A stretch of DNA of 64,000 nt, taken from the IMG/VR virus record IMGVR_UViG_3300047560_000348, positions 1 through 64,000 of that record; one strand, 5' to 3'. Shown in pieces: positions 47,842 through 57,700 of this stretch. Source of the stretch: a virus. Position numbers and translations under genes: made by a program. Below the pieces are notes generated by a model. The model was not told the origin of the DNA and searched no databases. It saw nothing but the letters and a program-made list of their open reading frames with translations. How positions within the stretch are numbered: the first letter of the stretch is position 1; each line of letters begins with the position of its first letter.

Positions 47842-49140
47842 TTACTTAAATAGATCGGCAGTTTTGAGGAAACGTCCGCCCCATATGGATTTTTCAACCT
47901 GTGTCTCAGGCTGTTCCTGAACAATCTCTCCGAGATCGCCAGACTTGCGGAAAGCGGTGTCTGCTTCTACTGCATCTACTCTCTTTCCAAACTCATCAAA
48001 TGTACCTTTGGCAGAAGCAACTTCGTGCTTAACTGTCTCAAGTGATTTGTTCAATGAAGAAATTTCATCCTGCATTGACTTTACTGTTGATACTAGATCG
48101 CTAAAGGCTGATGTCACTGTATCCTTCATGTCAGCAATTGACTTTGAAAGATCTTCGGCATCGTCTGATTTCTTAGCCTTGTCTTCTGCTTCTTCGTCAG
48201 CTGGTGTTTCGCCAGCATCCTCAGCAGGTGTCTCCTCATCTGCATGTGGCTTCATAGCCTTTTCTGCATTTTCCTCATCGGGAGTAGACTCAGCTTTTGC
48301 CTCTGGAGCGACCTCAGCTTCAACAACTACAGCTGCAGTTTCTTCAACTACATCTGCTTTTTCCATGTTGTCTTCAGTCATAGGACTTGCCTCCTTTGTC
48401 ATCTTAGCAGTATTAATGCCTTTAGCACTATCAACTAAGAACTTTATCATTTCTGTTTTTTCGTCATCATTCTTTTCAACGAAACCTATATTTTTCATTG
48501 GCTTTCCATCGACAGGGCTAACCTCTGATTCTTCAGTTGAAATTTTAACGATTCCAGATTGTTCATCATAGAAAACGTTTTCAACTGAAACTTCTGATAG
48601 GGGTCCAGACACGACTGTCTTGCCATCAACTTTCTGAACAGATAAAATGTTAGCAAATTGATTAGCAGGATTGTCAACGAGTGAAAGTTCTACTAGGTCG
48701 TAGTCCTTAATAATTCTAATTGGGCGATCAGCCTTTGTATCATAGCCATCGTCCCACTTGTTCATTCTACCGCCAATTGAAAAACCTGAAAGGGTGCCAT
48801 CAAGGACCTTTTCCCAAGTGTCCTGAGCACCCTTTGATACATATACAGAAACGTAGATTCCAGAATAAACCTTCTTGGTATCTGGATCAAAATACTTATC
48901 CTCTTTGAAAGCGACCATCTTGCCAACTGCAAGAGGTTCATGCATTTCACGGATGTTGCCACGGAATCGTGAGAAGGCACTAAGAGATGCTTCTGGAGTA
49001 ACGATGTCATCTTGCTTATCAACATTGTCTAATGTTGCAAAACCAGATACAATACGCTTTTCTTGATCCACTTTTGAAAGTGGCATCGATAGCCGAATGT
49101 CTTCACCTTCGGTAGACCAGTGTGCCTTTGATATACTCAT
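47842..49140 (-). CDS. XkdF-like prohead protease fused to scaffold-like region
   Basis: The 432-residue protein has an N-terminal protease domain (about 20-165; KRIVSGFATLDNVDKQDD). His67 (REMHEP) and Ser118 or Ser121 (GTLSGFSIGG) are the likely catalytic residues. It continues into an acidic Glu/Ala linker (about 255-320) and a coiled coil (about 325-395) like capsid scaffolds. Fusion lets the scaffold be degraded after assembly. There is no SD; TATAAT repeats end 5 or 10 bases before the ATG. Confidence 0.82.
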   Translation of the reverse strand: MSISKAHWSTEGEDIRLSMPLSKVDQEKRIVSGFATLDNVDKQDDIVTPEASLSAFSRFRGNIREMHEPLAVGKMVAFKEDKYFDPDTKKVYSGIYVSVYVSKGAQDTWEKVLDGTLSGFSIGGRMNKWDDGYDTKADRPIRIIKDYDLVELSLVDNPANQFANILSVQKVDGKTVVSGPLSEVSVENVFYDEQSGIVKISTEESEVSPVDGKPMKNIGFVEKNDDEKTEMIKFLVDSAKGINTAKMTKEASPMTEDNMEKADVVEETAAVVVEAEVAPEAKAESTPDEENAEKAMKPHADEETPAEDAGETPADEEAEDKAKKSDDAEDLSKSIADMKDTVTSAFSDLVSTVKSMQDEISSLNKSLETVKHEVASAKGTFDEFGKRVDAVEADTAFRKSGDLGEIVQEQPETQVEKSIWGGRFLKTADLFK

Positions 49141-49213
49141 ACTATATTATATTATAGAGCCCTTTTTATACATTTTGATATATTTTAAGCTATGTAGCTA
49201 ATTATATCATAAT

Positions 49214-50854
49214 TTATGCTGTTGCTCTTCCTTCACCTTTTGGATTTCTTCCAGATACGGTACTCGTACTATCAGAGTTATTATTTGTTCTTTCTGCATC
49301 TCTCTGTCTATCAGCAGTTGAATTTGCAGCATCTTGTGGCTTTATCTGCATTGGCTTATTACCTTCTCCGTCAGGTCTAGGTGGCATTCCAAGCATTTCT
49401 CTTGCCTCATCTGGAGTAATGACCTGATTCTTTACATATCTTTCAATAATCTGAGACTGTGCAATTTCGTCAGTTAGGGTAAGCTCATTAAACTTAAAAT
49501 CAACGATGTCTGTTTTTTCGTGAATAATTCTATTGATCATTTTTGCAAGGTTAGACTGAGCAGGTCTAGACACTTGCTCCTTAAATGTTCTATCTTGTGC
49601 AAGGGCAGCAGCGACAGCTGATGAATCCCCACCACCAAGCTTTGATAGCGGAACTTGATGTGCTACAAGAATATCGTCACGGTTACGAATACGATATTCA
49701 TTAAATGATGCTTCCTGAGTTCCATTCTCCACAGCTTCCATCTTGAACTCAACCTTATTGGTATCTGAATCTCCAGGAAGTGGGATGTATAGGGTTCTGT
49801 GGTTTGACCCCTTTAGGCTGGTCTGTAAGAATCTAAACATCTTATCTTCTGCGTCTTCTGAAAGCTTTGCACCCTTCAGCGTAACGACATAGCGTGGAAC
49901 GCCCTTGTTTCCAAAGTAGTCAATGTTGTACTGAGATGCTAGCTGATCTCCATAAAGAGATGAAATTGCAGACATAATATCTGGTACACCATAGAATGAA
50001 TTTAGTGGAGAATATTCCTTATAGTGCAAAATCTCGTTAGGTCTTGGGTCAGCAGTGATTGGGTTTGGATTCTTTGCACCAAAGTTTCTAAAGTAAACAA
50101 CACGATTACCAATAATCTGAAGGTAGCCATCTTTCATTCTGCGTACACGAATAGTTGTAGCAGGAATATGGCCTACATAACCAATCTCACCCTTAACAGT
50201 TCTACCAATTTCAAGATATCCATTTCCAGTTGCCTGGACATCTGTATAAAACTTTTCTAGGACATGTGTAAATGACTCATCTGAATTTAAAGATTCTAGC
50301 CAATCTCTTAGCTCAACCTTTGTTCTTTCAATTCTCTTTTTTGCCTTCTCTATTGCACTCTCATTAGTAGCAGCATCCAAAGAAAGCATTGTACGCTTTG
50401 ACATCTCAAAGTCGTAGCCTAGTCCAACAATATTTTCTACCTTAGCGTCAATTGCTGCGTGGTTGGCAAATGATGTATCGTAGTAGTTTGCAAGTTCATA
50501 AAGGTTCCATGGAGGAGTAATGACATCAAACATGCCATATCCATTTCTATATACTCTACCTGGATTGATTTCTTTAGAACGTGCTTCATCTCTACCAGTT
50601 CTTACTGCAAGTGCACTGTCTTGATACCCTGGATCTGTCAGGTCATAGTTTGGTGACACAACTCGTGTCTCAAGTAGGTCATCTGCTTTGTTGATACGCT
50701 CTGTTCTGCGTTTAAAGTTTTTGTCTAAACCTTGATATAGCTTAAGGGTGGACCAATCATTTAGGAATGGGTCTTGTGCTTTAAAAAGATCTTCTTTAAC
50801 CTCATTCTCAGAGATATTTGCATTGATGTAGATTGGTCCATTGTCTTCTGACAT
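49214..50854 (-). CDS. Portal protein
   Basis: The 546-residue protein has the PBSX/XkdE-type portal pattern: AIDAKVENIVGLGYDFEM, TGNGYLEIGR, YKEYSPLNSFYGVPDI and SAISSLYGDQLASQYN. The C-terminus is a low-complexity Asn/Asp/Ser region. It forms the dodecameric DNA channel at the capsid vertex. It overlaps the preceding gene by one base. The 73 bp after its stop are AT-rich, without a clear terminator. Confidence 0.9.
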   Translation of the reverse strand: MSEDNGPIYINANISENEVKEDLFKAQDPFLNDWSTLKLYQGLDKNFKRRTERINKADDLLETRVVSPNYDLTDPGYQDSALAVRTGRDEARSKEINPGRVYRNGYGMFDVITPPWNLYELANYYDTSFANHAAIDAKVENIVGLGYDFEMSKRTMLSLDAATNESAIEKAKKRIERTKVELRDWLESLNSDESFTHVLEKFYTDVQATGNGYLEIGRTVKGEIGYVGHIPATTIRVRRMKDGYLQIIGNRVVYFRNFGAKNPNPITADPRPNEILHYKEYSPLNSFYGVPDIMSAISSLYGDQLASQYNIDYFGNKGVPRYVVTLKGAKLSEDAEDKMFRFLQTSLKGSNHRTLYIPLPGDSDTNKVEFKMEAVENGTQEASFNEYRIRNRDDILVAHQVPLSKLGGGDSSAVAAALAQDRTFKEQVSRPAQSNLAKMINRIIHEKTDIVDFKFNELTLTDEIAQSQIIERYVKNQVITPDEAREMLGMPPRPDGEGNKPMQIKPQDAANSTADRQRDAERTNNNSDSTSTVSGRNPKGEGRATA

Positions 50855-51240
50855 TATTCTTCGTCTCCATAAAGTTCTAGGGTTTTCTTAGCTGCCTGAA
50901 CTGCACCCAGGTCATTTAAGTTAGGAATTAGGCCCTGGTTCATTCTCTCTACCTGTTCAGCATAGACTTCATCAGATACTCTTTCTAGTCCTGGAACAAA
51001 AACACATTCGCCTTCTCCATCATCGCCATAGTGTACTGCAGCATCTCTAAGTTTTTTAATCTGTGCTAGGTCACCTTTATTTGACGGTATGTTCAGGACG
51101 TTGCCCTCTCCGTCAGTAAACCATTTCCCATCAGACTTTTTGTAGACATACAGACCCCAGTCATACATCTTATCGATGACTTGACGGCGAACGTTATTTA
51201 CAAGGGGCTTTCCAGTTTTTTGACTAATTAAAGAATCCAT
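50854..51240 (-). CDS. Conserved hypothetical upstream of portal
   Basis: With the start MDSLISQKTG the protein has 128 residues. The ATG two codons earlier lies one base after a TATACT -10, whereas the chosen ATG is seven bases away, as in other probable leaderless genes here. The protein has KWFTDGEGNV, DDGEGECVFVPG and a helical acidic C-terminus. It is coupled to portal and could be a head-vertex or portal-associated protein. Confidence 0.65.
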   Translation of the reverse strand: MDSLISQKTGKPLVNNVRRQVIDKMYDWGLYVYKKSDGKWFTDGEGNVLNIPSNKGDLAQIKKLRDAAVHYGDDGEGECVFVPGLERVSDEVYAEQVERMNQGLIPNLNDLGAVQAAKKTLELYGDEE

Positions 51241-51247
51241 AACCATT

Positions 51248-51256
51248 AGTATACCA
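51248..51256 (-). promoter_or_regulatory. Extended -10 promoter, probable leaderless start
   Basis: The minus strand reads TGGTATACT (hexamer 51253-51248), seven bases before the ATG at 51240. No good -35 is seen and there is no SD. Confidence 0.5.
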
Positions 51257-51258
51257 TA

Positions 51259-54200
51259 TTATGCAATATTAACAGTCGTATTTACCACGTTGTCGTTATT
51301 GACAACCCTAAATCTGTACCTATTTGCCCTAATGGTTGATTTGTCATCTATGACAAGCTTTGTGGATCCAACGTAAGAGTTATAAATATCTGCTGGATCA
51401 ACTCCATAGAAGCTTTGGGTAGCTAGGACTAGAGCTTCAAACCACTTAAAGTTGCCCTCCCAATATCTCCAGTCATATTCCAATCTTCCAGATTCCTTGA
51501 CACCTAGCCAGCTTCTTGTAGCGATTTCTAGGACTTCTGCCAATCTGCTTGATGTATAAAAAGATATATTATTAAACATCATTGGACCATTAATTCTTAA
51601 TGCTGCCGTATTCAGTGAGGAATCAATCTGATTGCTAAAGTAGATGCCAAGGGCTGACCACTGTTTTAGCGAGATAACTGGCTCTCTAACAATTTTTCCG
51701 TTAAGGTAGAAGGCAATTCCAGATTCAAGCTGTCCAGTTTTCATATTAATACAGAAAATCTTTCCTCGCTTTCCATCCTTATGAACTGCCTGAACAAAGA
51801 ATCTTAGATGCGTAGTATCACTTTCAATCTCAAAGATCTCTGTTGGAGAGTATGGGAAGTATTGCAAATCATACTTCATGAAACCCTGCAAGGCAATAAC
51901 TCGATATAAGTCAACCTTATTAACATTGATTGGAATCTCAATTCCTCTGTTGACTTCTCTATCCATTGTCCCAAACACACGAATACCACTATTTTGATTC
52001 AAATATAGGTGCGGTGTGCTGCCCTTGTAAATTGAAAAAGGATTTTTCTTTTTGAAATCATAATAATATCTATTCTTTGCATATGGGTATATGTCTACAG
52101 CATTTCTTGTCCCAATTGGTGTTTCTGAAGTTTCATTTAATGACATAGATGAAATGGCTAGGTTTGCAATAGATACTGGTCGATCAACTACATTATCATT
52201 AATTATTTTAATCTCAACAAACATTGAGAGTGAATTAAAGTCTACATTGGCTGGTGGATAAATAATTGAGTTGTCTACAATTTCATATTTTGTGTTTATC
52301 CACTCTGCCCCTGGCTCAATAATAGATTCGTCATCTAGTTTTGAGTAGTTTGTATAGTATGAGTCAGAGTTTGAGTATCCACTGTTATTTTCTTTAAAGT
52401 ATATGTATGTCTTTGCTAGGTATCCATCAGTGTCTAGCTTATAAGAATTCTTAGTATTTTCTGCAAGATCAGCATAGTCGTTGTATCCAGTAAATAGTGG
52501 ATTGTCTAGATCAGCATAAGTCCTTGATGCTGGTACTGAGAATTCATTTTTTAGCTGATTATATGTCCATCCATCTCCGTTAGTTATGACTTTTACTAGC
52601 TTGTTTGGTGCTGGAATATCTACATTTATTTGAAGAAAGTCTAGGTCATATTTCTGATAACCATCTTGGTCTGTAATGTTTTTTGCAAAATACGACAAAG
52701 GCAAACCTGATGTCCATGAACCTGATGATGAAACCACTAGATCAATAGCGTTGTTAATTTCTAAGAATTTAACACTATAGCTTGCTGTACCAGATAGAAC
52801 CTGTGTAGTTGCAAAATTGGCAACATTTCCACCATCCCATATAAATTGCCAAAATGTAGTATTGTAGTACTCAGCATCAGCATATCCTTCAGCGTCAGAA
52901 ATATCATCAGTTCCAAAAATCAGACCTCTGCTATTAAATGATGATGCGAACTCTTCTATGGAATATTCATTGAATAGGCCAAATGCATAGATATTTCCTG
53001 TATATGTGTCAGAGTTTCCAGATCCACCAATCTTAACAGAAAGGGATGATGCTTTAGCAAAAAATCTTTCTACCTGATAGCCATAGCCTTTTGATAGCTT
53101 GTTGAAGTTTATACCAACAGTATAGATTTCTCCACCTATAAATGGTGATGAGGTTGTTACTGATGTATATACCCCACTAATTGTCAATCCATAATTGATG
53201 TATCCATCTTTTTTAAAGATGTCAAAACTATCTCCAGTATTTTTATCAGAAAGTGTAATCAGCATTTCTTTTTCTGTGCTATTGTCAAGATCTTTAAAGG
53301 TTGCATAGACACCACTAAATGTTCCAGATATATTTTTTGATGCATCTGAAATGTTTATGAAAGAGTTTTCTGGAAGTCTTATATATGAGTCATCCTCGTT
53401 CTGATAAGCAATTGCAGATGATAAAATTTCTTGCTCTGAAACATTACCAACTATTGATGGCTTTTCTGGAACTATATTCTTGAGTGACTTATTATCAAAT
53501 GTCAAATTGTTTATTTTTCCAGCTGACCACTGTGAATGTTTTGGATAAGAGTAATTGTTTGCATATTTTGCAAATGAATAGTCAATATTAACGCTTGAGC
53601 CTCCATACTGAAGATTCAACGATTCTGGATTTTGAATTGCTTGGCCATATACCCAGTGTTTTTTAGCTATTGTGTTATTAAACAAATAGCCATACAAAGA
53701 TATACAATCCATCTCAAATGGATGTATCTCCTGACTTCCATATATGGCCACCCAGTCTGTACTCTTTTGATCAACTGTCATATCTGGGTAAATAATTGTA
53801 GACTGATCTATTGTAAGGTCAATAACTGATTCACCATTTAAAAATAGAACTGCTCTTGATGCAGAAACTGATAGATTGACAAGCATTGGTCTAAACCATT
53901 CACCAACGTAATAAGTTTTAGAATATTTTCCAATCTTTAATGTTATAAATTCTTGATCAATATATATTCCCGAATTATTTCCAACTGGACCAATAATCTT
54001 GTATGGTGCTGAATTTGTTGGCAATGCTCTGAGCCAAAATTCTAATGTATAGTCTCTATATTGTCCAGATTTATTTAAAAATCCATTAGCTGGTAGCAAA
54101 GCTTTTACTGATTGAGTATCTGAAACTGTTACTGAGCTTTGTGATCCGAAAACCAAAGGAATAGAATCTGAAGAAAGACCTAGACGATTGCTATCTACTA

Positions 54201-54909
54201 ATACATAACCATTTCCATCTATAGCACATGAATTTGAAAGAATTAAACATCTTTGCTCATTTACTACCCCATAAATATTTTCTGGAATAGCGAATGGAGT
54301 TAATCCCGTAGTTGATGAGTTAAATGATTCTGACCATTGTCCAGTTGACACACCATTAATAAAGAAAGACGAAGAGTTGTCTGGATCTTCAATATATTCA
54401 AAAGCAATATCTATTGAATAGTCAGTATCCATACCTTCTGGTAAATCAAATGTTTCAGATATAAACATCCACTTACCAGGAATAACTCCAGAAAATCTTT
54501 TATTTACATAGTTTGACCCAAATGATGGATCTTCATAGGCATATCCAATCGATATAGCAATAGATGATTTTGGAGCACAGTTGACAAAAGCACCAATTGT
54601 AATAGTTGAAAGGTCTTGATTGATGTGTGAAAACTTACCAACTGCTGGGCTAATGATGTGAACCTTTTGTACGTTCTGGTTATTAAATCTACCAACAGTT
54701 AAAACATAACAATCCTCATTAGCTAGAGGACTATCTATGTTATTATTTTTGACCAATGTAAATGATTCTGCACCAACACCCCAAGTATTAAGATCTCTTA
54801 ATGTTGGTCCAACAAGATCTACATACGACAAATCGTCATCTAGCGACCATAGTGAAATGGGGTTATCGGCTAATATTTTAGACGCATACTGATTTAATGA
54901 ACTAGGCAT
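51259..54909 (-). CDS. Large LamG/ConA-like virion adhesin
   Basis: The 1,216-residue beta-rich protein begins MPSSLNQYASKILADNPISLWSLDDD, a motif seen at the start of laminin-G-like virion modules. Jelly-roll repeats can be traced at about 285-405 (DYTLEFWLRAL, AVLFLNGESV), about 490-680 and about 1010-1170 (GIAFYLNGKIV). Such domains bind glycans or proteins. It lies upstream of the portal, outside the tail-tip block, so a head or tail-fibre adhesin role is possible. It has SD AGGAG and a TTTACA-17-TATACT promoter. Confidence 0.65.
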   Translation of the reverse strand: MPSSLNQYASKILADNPISLWSLDDDLSYVDLVGPTLRDLNTWGVGAESFTLVKNNNIDSPLANEDCYVLTVGRFNNQNVQKVHIISPAVGKFSHINQDLSTITIGAFVNCAPKSSIAISIGYAYEDPSFGSNYVNKRFSGVIPGKWMFISETFDLPEGMDTDYSIDIAFEYIEDPDNSSSFFINGVSTGQWSESFNSSTTGLTPFAIPENIYGVVNEQRCLILSNSCAIDGNGYVLVDSNRLGLSSDSIPLVFGSQSSVTVSDTQSVKALLPANGFLNKSGQYRDYTLEFWLRALPTNSAPYKIIGPVGNNSGIYIDQEFITLKIGKYSKTYYVGEWFRPMLVNLSVSASRAVLFLNGESVIDLTIDQSTIIYPDMTVDQKSTDWVAIYGSQEIHPFEMDCISLYGYLFNNTIAKKHWVYGQAIQNPESLNLQYGGSSVNIDYSFAKYANNYSYPKHSQWSAGKINNLTFDNKSLKNIVPEKPSIVGNVSEQEILSSAIAYQNEDDSYIRLPENSFINISDASKNISGTFSGVYATFKDLDNSTEKEMLITLSDKNTGDSFDIFKKDGYINYGLTISGVYTSVTTSSPFIGGEIYTVGINFNKLSKGYGYQVERFFAKASSLSVKIGGSGNSDTYTGNIYAFGLFNEYSIEEFASSFNSRGLIFGTDDISDAEGYADAEYYNTTFWQFIWDGGNVANFATTQVLSGTASYSVKFLEINNAIDLVVSSSGSWTSGLPLSYFAKNITDQDGYQKYDLDFLQINVDIPAPNKLVKVITNGDGWTYNQLKNEFSVPASRTYADLDNPLFTGYNDYADLAENTKNSYKLDTDGYLAKTYIYFKENNSGYSNSDSYYTNYSKLDDESIIEPGAEWINTKYEIVDNSIIYPPANVDFNSLSMFVEIKIINDNVVDRPVSIANLAISSMSLNETSETPIGTRNAVDIYPYAKNRYYYDFKKKNPFSIYKGSTPHLYLNQNSGIRVFGTMDREVNRGIEIPINVNKVDLYRVIALQGFMKYDLQYFPYSPTEIFEIESDTTHLRFFVQAVHKDGKRGKIFCINMKTGQLESGIAFYLNGKIVREPVISLKQWSALGIYFSNQIDSSLNTAALRINGPMMFNNISFYTSSRLAEVLEIATRSWLGVKESGRLEYDWRYWEGNFKWFEALVLATQSFYGVDPADIYNSYVGSTKLVIDDKSTIRANRYRFRVVNNDNVVNTTVNIA

Positions 54910-54920
54910 AAGTTTCTCCT

Positions 54921-54949
54921 AGTATATTTTATCATACTATACGTGTAAA
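54921..54949 (-). promoter_or_regulatory. Promoter for the LamG-like adhesin gene
   Basis: On the minus strand TTTACA (54949-54944), 17 nt and TATACT (54926-54921) match well. It lies at the 3' end of the oxygenase gene. The leader is short but includes AGGAGAAACTT. Confidence 0.7.
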
Positions 54950-55471
54950 CCAGCGTGGAGTTGTATATCTGATACCTTCTGCAATTGGCTTGACTCCATG
55001 GATATATCTTGGATTATCTGGAAAGGTTAGCAGATCTCCAGGTTGTGGTTTATGAGAAATATCATATTCTGGGAAATAGATATCTCCACCAGTATAGTCG
55101 TTATTTATATAGATAAGTGTAGCAATATCATTTGGCTTACTTGCATCATAGTGCTCATGCATACCCCACCCAGACTCAAACCTAGCTATGTGTGACATTG
55201 CTGGCTCAAATGGCTTGAATTCGCCTCCATAATGCTCTACGACAAAGTCATAGACTTTCTTGCCCCATTCTGTCACCAGTGCCCTTACAGCCTGTGTGTC
55301 AACGTCATCCTTCTTGAATACATTGACGGTAAACTCTTTTTCTCCATTACCATACTCATCAAATTCGCCATCATTCTTTCTTGAGTATGCATCAATAATT
55401 TCTATGACATCTGCTGGCATAAAACCTGGAATGTAATGAATCTGAGACTTCAATTCTTCTTTTGTCATCAT
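54932..55471 (-). CDS. 2OG-Fe(II) oxygenase
   Basis: The 179-residue protein has H107-Y-D109 (MHEHYDAS), H158 (YIHGVKP) and R168 (GIRYTTPRW), the full 2OG-Fe(II) set, with TGGDIYFPEYD as the conserved strand. It overlaps the small zinc-ribbon gene by ATGA. It belongs to the prolyl-4-hydroxylase-like group and is distinct from the three tandem paralogues upstream. Confidence 0.85.
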   Translation of the reverse strand: MMTKEELKSQIHYIPGFMPADVIEIIDAYSRKNDGEFDEYGNGEKEFTVNVFKKDDVDTQAVRALVTEWGKKVYDFVVEHYGGEFKPFEPAMSHIARFESGWGMHEHYDASKPNDIATLIYINNDYTGGDIYFPEYDISHKPQPGDLLTFPDNPRYIHGVKPIAEGIRYTTPRWFTRIV

Positions 55472-55629
55472 CTAAACCTATCTTCTGGTGAGTGTTTTGG
55501 CATGTTGTCAGCACCGCATTTTGTACAAGTAAGCTTTATAATTCCAGTAACTGGACATTCATTACCACGAACTACCTCATGACCTAGTATTTGACACTTT
55601 TTAGCTATTAGCCATTTATAGAATCCCAT
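55468..55629 (-). CDS. Small zinc-ribbon protein
   Basis: The 53-residue ORF begins MGFYKWLIAKKCQILGHE and ends HSPEDRFR. It has C-x2-C (LTCTKCGAD) and two further Cys (C12, C25) that could complete a zinc site. GAGG precedes the start and the stop overlaps the oxygenase start by ATGA. Confidence 0.65.
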   Translation of the reverse strand: MGFYKWLIAKKCQILGHEVVRGNECPVTGIIKLTCTKCGADNMPKHSPEDRFR

Positions 55630-55642
55630 TAGTTGTGCCTCA

Positions 55643-56308
55643 TCATATTAGTGGTACCCAATGTTGAGACACTCCTCCGCCATCTTGAATTGATTCTACA
55701 ACTCTTGTATCATATGCCAGAGTTATTCTCTTTTTGTTTGAATCGCCCCAGTGACCACGAGCATGCTTATGGCCAGTTTCCGACAAAATGGCTCTATTGT
55801 TTTTATTTTCATTTCTAAATGGTGTTACACCATTGATTCTATAATGTGTTGTTGATGGCTCTGCATTGATGCAATAATATCCGTGAATATCTGGCATTCC
55901 CATACCACCAGAGTGTTCGTGTAGGTTTGGCTCAATGTGGTATGTTTCATACTCTTCTAAAGAACAATCATCTGCGTCTTCAACGTTAATCCAACCTTGA
56001 ACATAGTATTCCATTTCATCAAAATCTTTACCATAATGGTCACATGCCTCTTTAGCCATATCTCTTACTGCTGCATAAAGCTTTCTAATTACCTTATGCT
56101 GCATTTGAAAAATATTATAGTTGCTTAAAAGTCTAGTGGTGAGGCATCCATGATTTTCTGCCTTAATGCTTTGTGCATACTCTTTTGTAATACCTGGCAA
56201 TTCGCCATCTAACATCTTCTGTTCTACGACAATACAGAAATCATAAAAATCTTCCAAGTCATTGTCAGATATATCTAGGTATCTTTCAAAGAATTTGTGC
56301 TCTGCCAT
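55643..56308 (-). CDS. Oxygenase-like paralogue 3 of a tandem triplet
   Basis: The 221-residue protein shares with its two upstream neighbours the N-terminal HKFFERYLD, GW(F/I)N(I/V)N-like strand, HEHSG..G(x)PDIHGYYC(I/V)NAEPS and NRA(I/V)LSETGHKHA. The HxH and later GHxHA histidines resemble the metal sites of HxH-type 2OG-Fe(II) oxygenases such as the PF13759-like fold. SD is AGGAAATTAAT. Substrate unknown. Confidence 0.6.
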   Translation of the reverse strand: MAEHKFFERYLDISDNDLEDFYDFCIVVEQKMLDGELPGITKEYAQSIKAENHGCLTTRLLSNYNIFQMQHKVIRKLYAAVRDMAKEACDHYGKDFDEMEYYVQGWINVEDADDCSLEEYETYHIEPNLHEHSGGMGMPDIHGYYCINAEPSTTHYRINGVTPFRNENKNNRAILSETGHKHARGHWGDSNKKRITLAYDTRVVESIQDGGGVSQHWVPLI

Positions 56309-56309
56309 A

Positions 56310-56972
56310 TTAATTTCCTAACTTGATCCAGTGATCCCCAACAAATGCTGTCTTAACCATTGATGGGTTTTTTGGACTTATGTCATAGGCAATGGTGATT
56401 CTATTGCCATCCCAGTTCCAGTTTTCAATCGCATGTGGGTGACCAGTTTCCGATAAAACTAGTCTATTGTTTTTATTTACATTTTCAAACAACTTATTAA
56501 CATCTCTATTGATGTGATAGAACGTTGATGATGGTTCTGCATTCACACAGTAGTAACCATGGAATACTGGTGCCCCAGTTCCATGCATGTGATCGTGGAA
56601 CCACTCTGGATGACCTAGAGGAGACTCTCCACCATAAACAGATTTTTCATTAATATTAAACCATCCACAAATATAGTAATCAGCAGCATCAAAATCAATG
56701 CCATAGTACTCACATGCTTCTTTAGTTGTCTCTAGTAGTCCTAAATATAGCTTTTTAATTGCTGGATGATCCCAGGTGAATATGTTGTAATAATCACCAA
56801 GCATGGTTGTCAGTGCGTCTCCACGCTGGTGCTTTTCATCAAATACGTCTTTTGGTGCATTGATGCCATTCGCATAAATAAAATCTCTTTTATCGACAAG
56901 GTATGCCGTTAACTCTGATAAATCATTGTCTAGGTATCTATCAAAAAACTTATGCGATGGCTTCTCAATCAT
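56310..56972 (-). CDS. Oxygenase-like paralogue 2 of a tandem triplet
   Basis: Starting at MIEKPSHKFFDRYLD (ATGA overlap with the preceding stop) the product has 220 residues. The frame extends 35 codons upstream, but that part overlaps the previous gene and is not conserved in the paralogues. Candidate metal site is FHDHMHGTG with downstream GHPHAIENW; DGNRITIAYD matches the distal strand of the family. Confidence 0.6.
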   Translation of the reverse strand: MIEKPSHKFFDRYLDNDLSELTAYLVDKRDFIYANGINAPKDVFDEKHQRGDALTTMLGDYYNIFTWDHPAIKKLYLGLLETTKEACEYYGIDFDAADYYICGWFNINEKSVYGGESPLGHPEWFHDHMHGTGAPVFHGYYCVNAEPSSTFYHINRDVNKLFENVNKNNRLVLSETGHPHAIENWNWDGNRITIAYDISPKNPSMVKTAFVGDHWIKLGN

Positions 56973-57646
56973 GCTAGTGGGATCCAGTGCTGTTCTGCAT
57001 TGTGTCCACCACGCTGTAGGTATCTGAATGGTGTTACATCGTAAGCAACAGTAATTCTGTCGCCTTCCCAGTCCCATTCGCCCTGTGAGTGTGGGTGGCC
57101 CATTTCTGAAAGAACCAATCTGTTGTTCTTATTAATGTTTTCTTTTTCTTCGTCAAAACACATGTAGTATGTTGAAGATGGCTCTGCGTTTACACAGTAG
57201 TAACCATGGAAATCTGGTGCCCCTGGACCACCGTGTTCATGCCAGCCAAGTTTACCTTGGCCTGCGTGGTTAATATTAAACCATCCTTGAATCATGAACT
57301 GCTCTTTTTCAAAGTCAAGCTCATAATATTCACATGCTTCACGAACCAGCTGACCGATTCCCTTGTACAACTTATAGATTCCGTCAATGTGGAACTGGAA
57401 TACATTGTATTGTCTCCACTTCATAGTGGAAATACTGCCAGACTCTTTCCATACTTCAAATGGACTGACTGGCGTTACCCCAGCAAGTTTGGCATTTTCA
57501 ATTAGTTCGTATCTAATTTTTAGCTCTTTTGCCAGCTCATCTAGATCGTTATCTAGGAATGCCTCAAAGAATTTATGAGGCTTTGTGCTTGCACTTGTAC
57601 TTCTAAGTGTCGTTTGGTCTTTATACGACATACCCATATTGGACAT
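56969..57646 (-). CDS. Oxygenase-like paralogue 1 of a tandem triplet
   Basis: The 225-residue protein has GWHEHGGPGAPDFHGYY with H136/H138, and GHPHSQGEW with H184/H186, followed by DRITVAYD with R197. The pattern resembles a cupin/double-stranded beta-helix oxygenase with an HxH metal pair. GGAG sits seven bases before the ATG. A promoter-like TTCAGA-17-TATACT is upstream. The three paralogues probably arose by duplication. Confidence 0.6.
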   Translation of the reverse strand: MSNMGMSYKDQTTLRSTSASTKPHKFFEAFLDNDLDELAKELKIRYELIENAKLAGVTPVSPFEVWKESGSISTMKWRQYNVFQFHIDGIYKLYKGIGQLVREACEYYELDFEKEQFMIQGWFNINHAGQGKLGWHEHGGPGAPDFHGYYCVNAEPSSTYYMCFDEEKENINKNNRLVLSEMGHPHSQGEWDWEGDRITVAYDVTPFRYLQRGGHNAEQHWIPLA

Positions 57647-57700
57647 TTGTGAACTCCATTCTATGTCTCTTTTATAGATTAGTATACCATAAGTGGCAGA

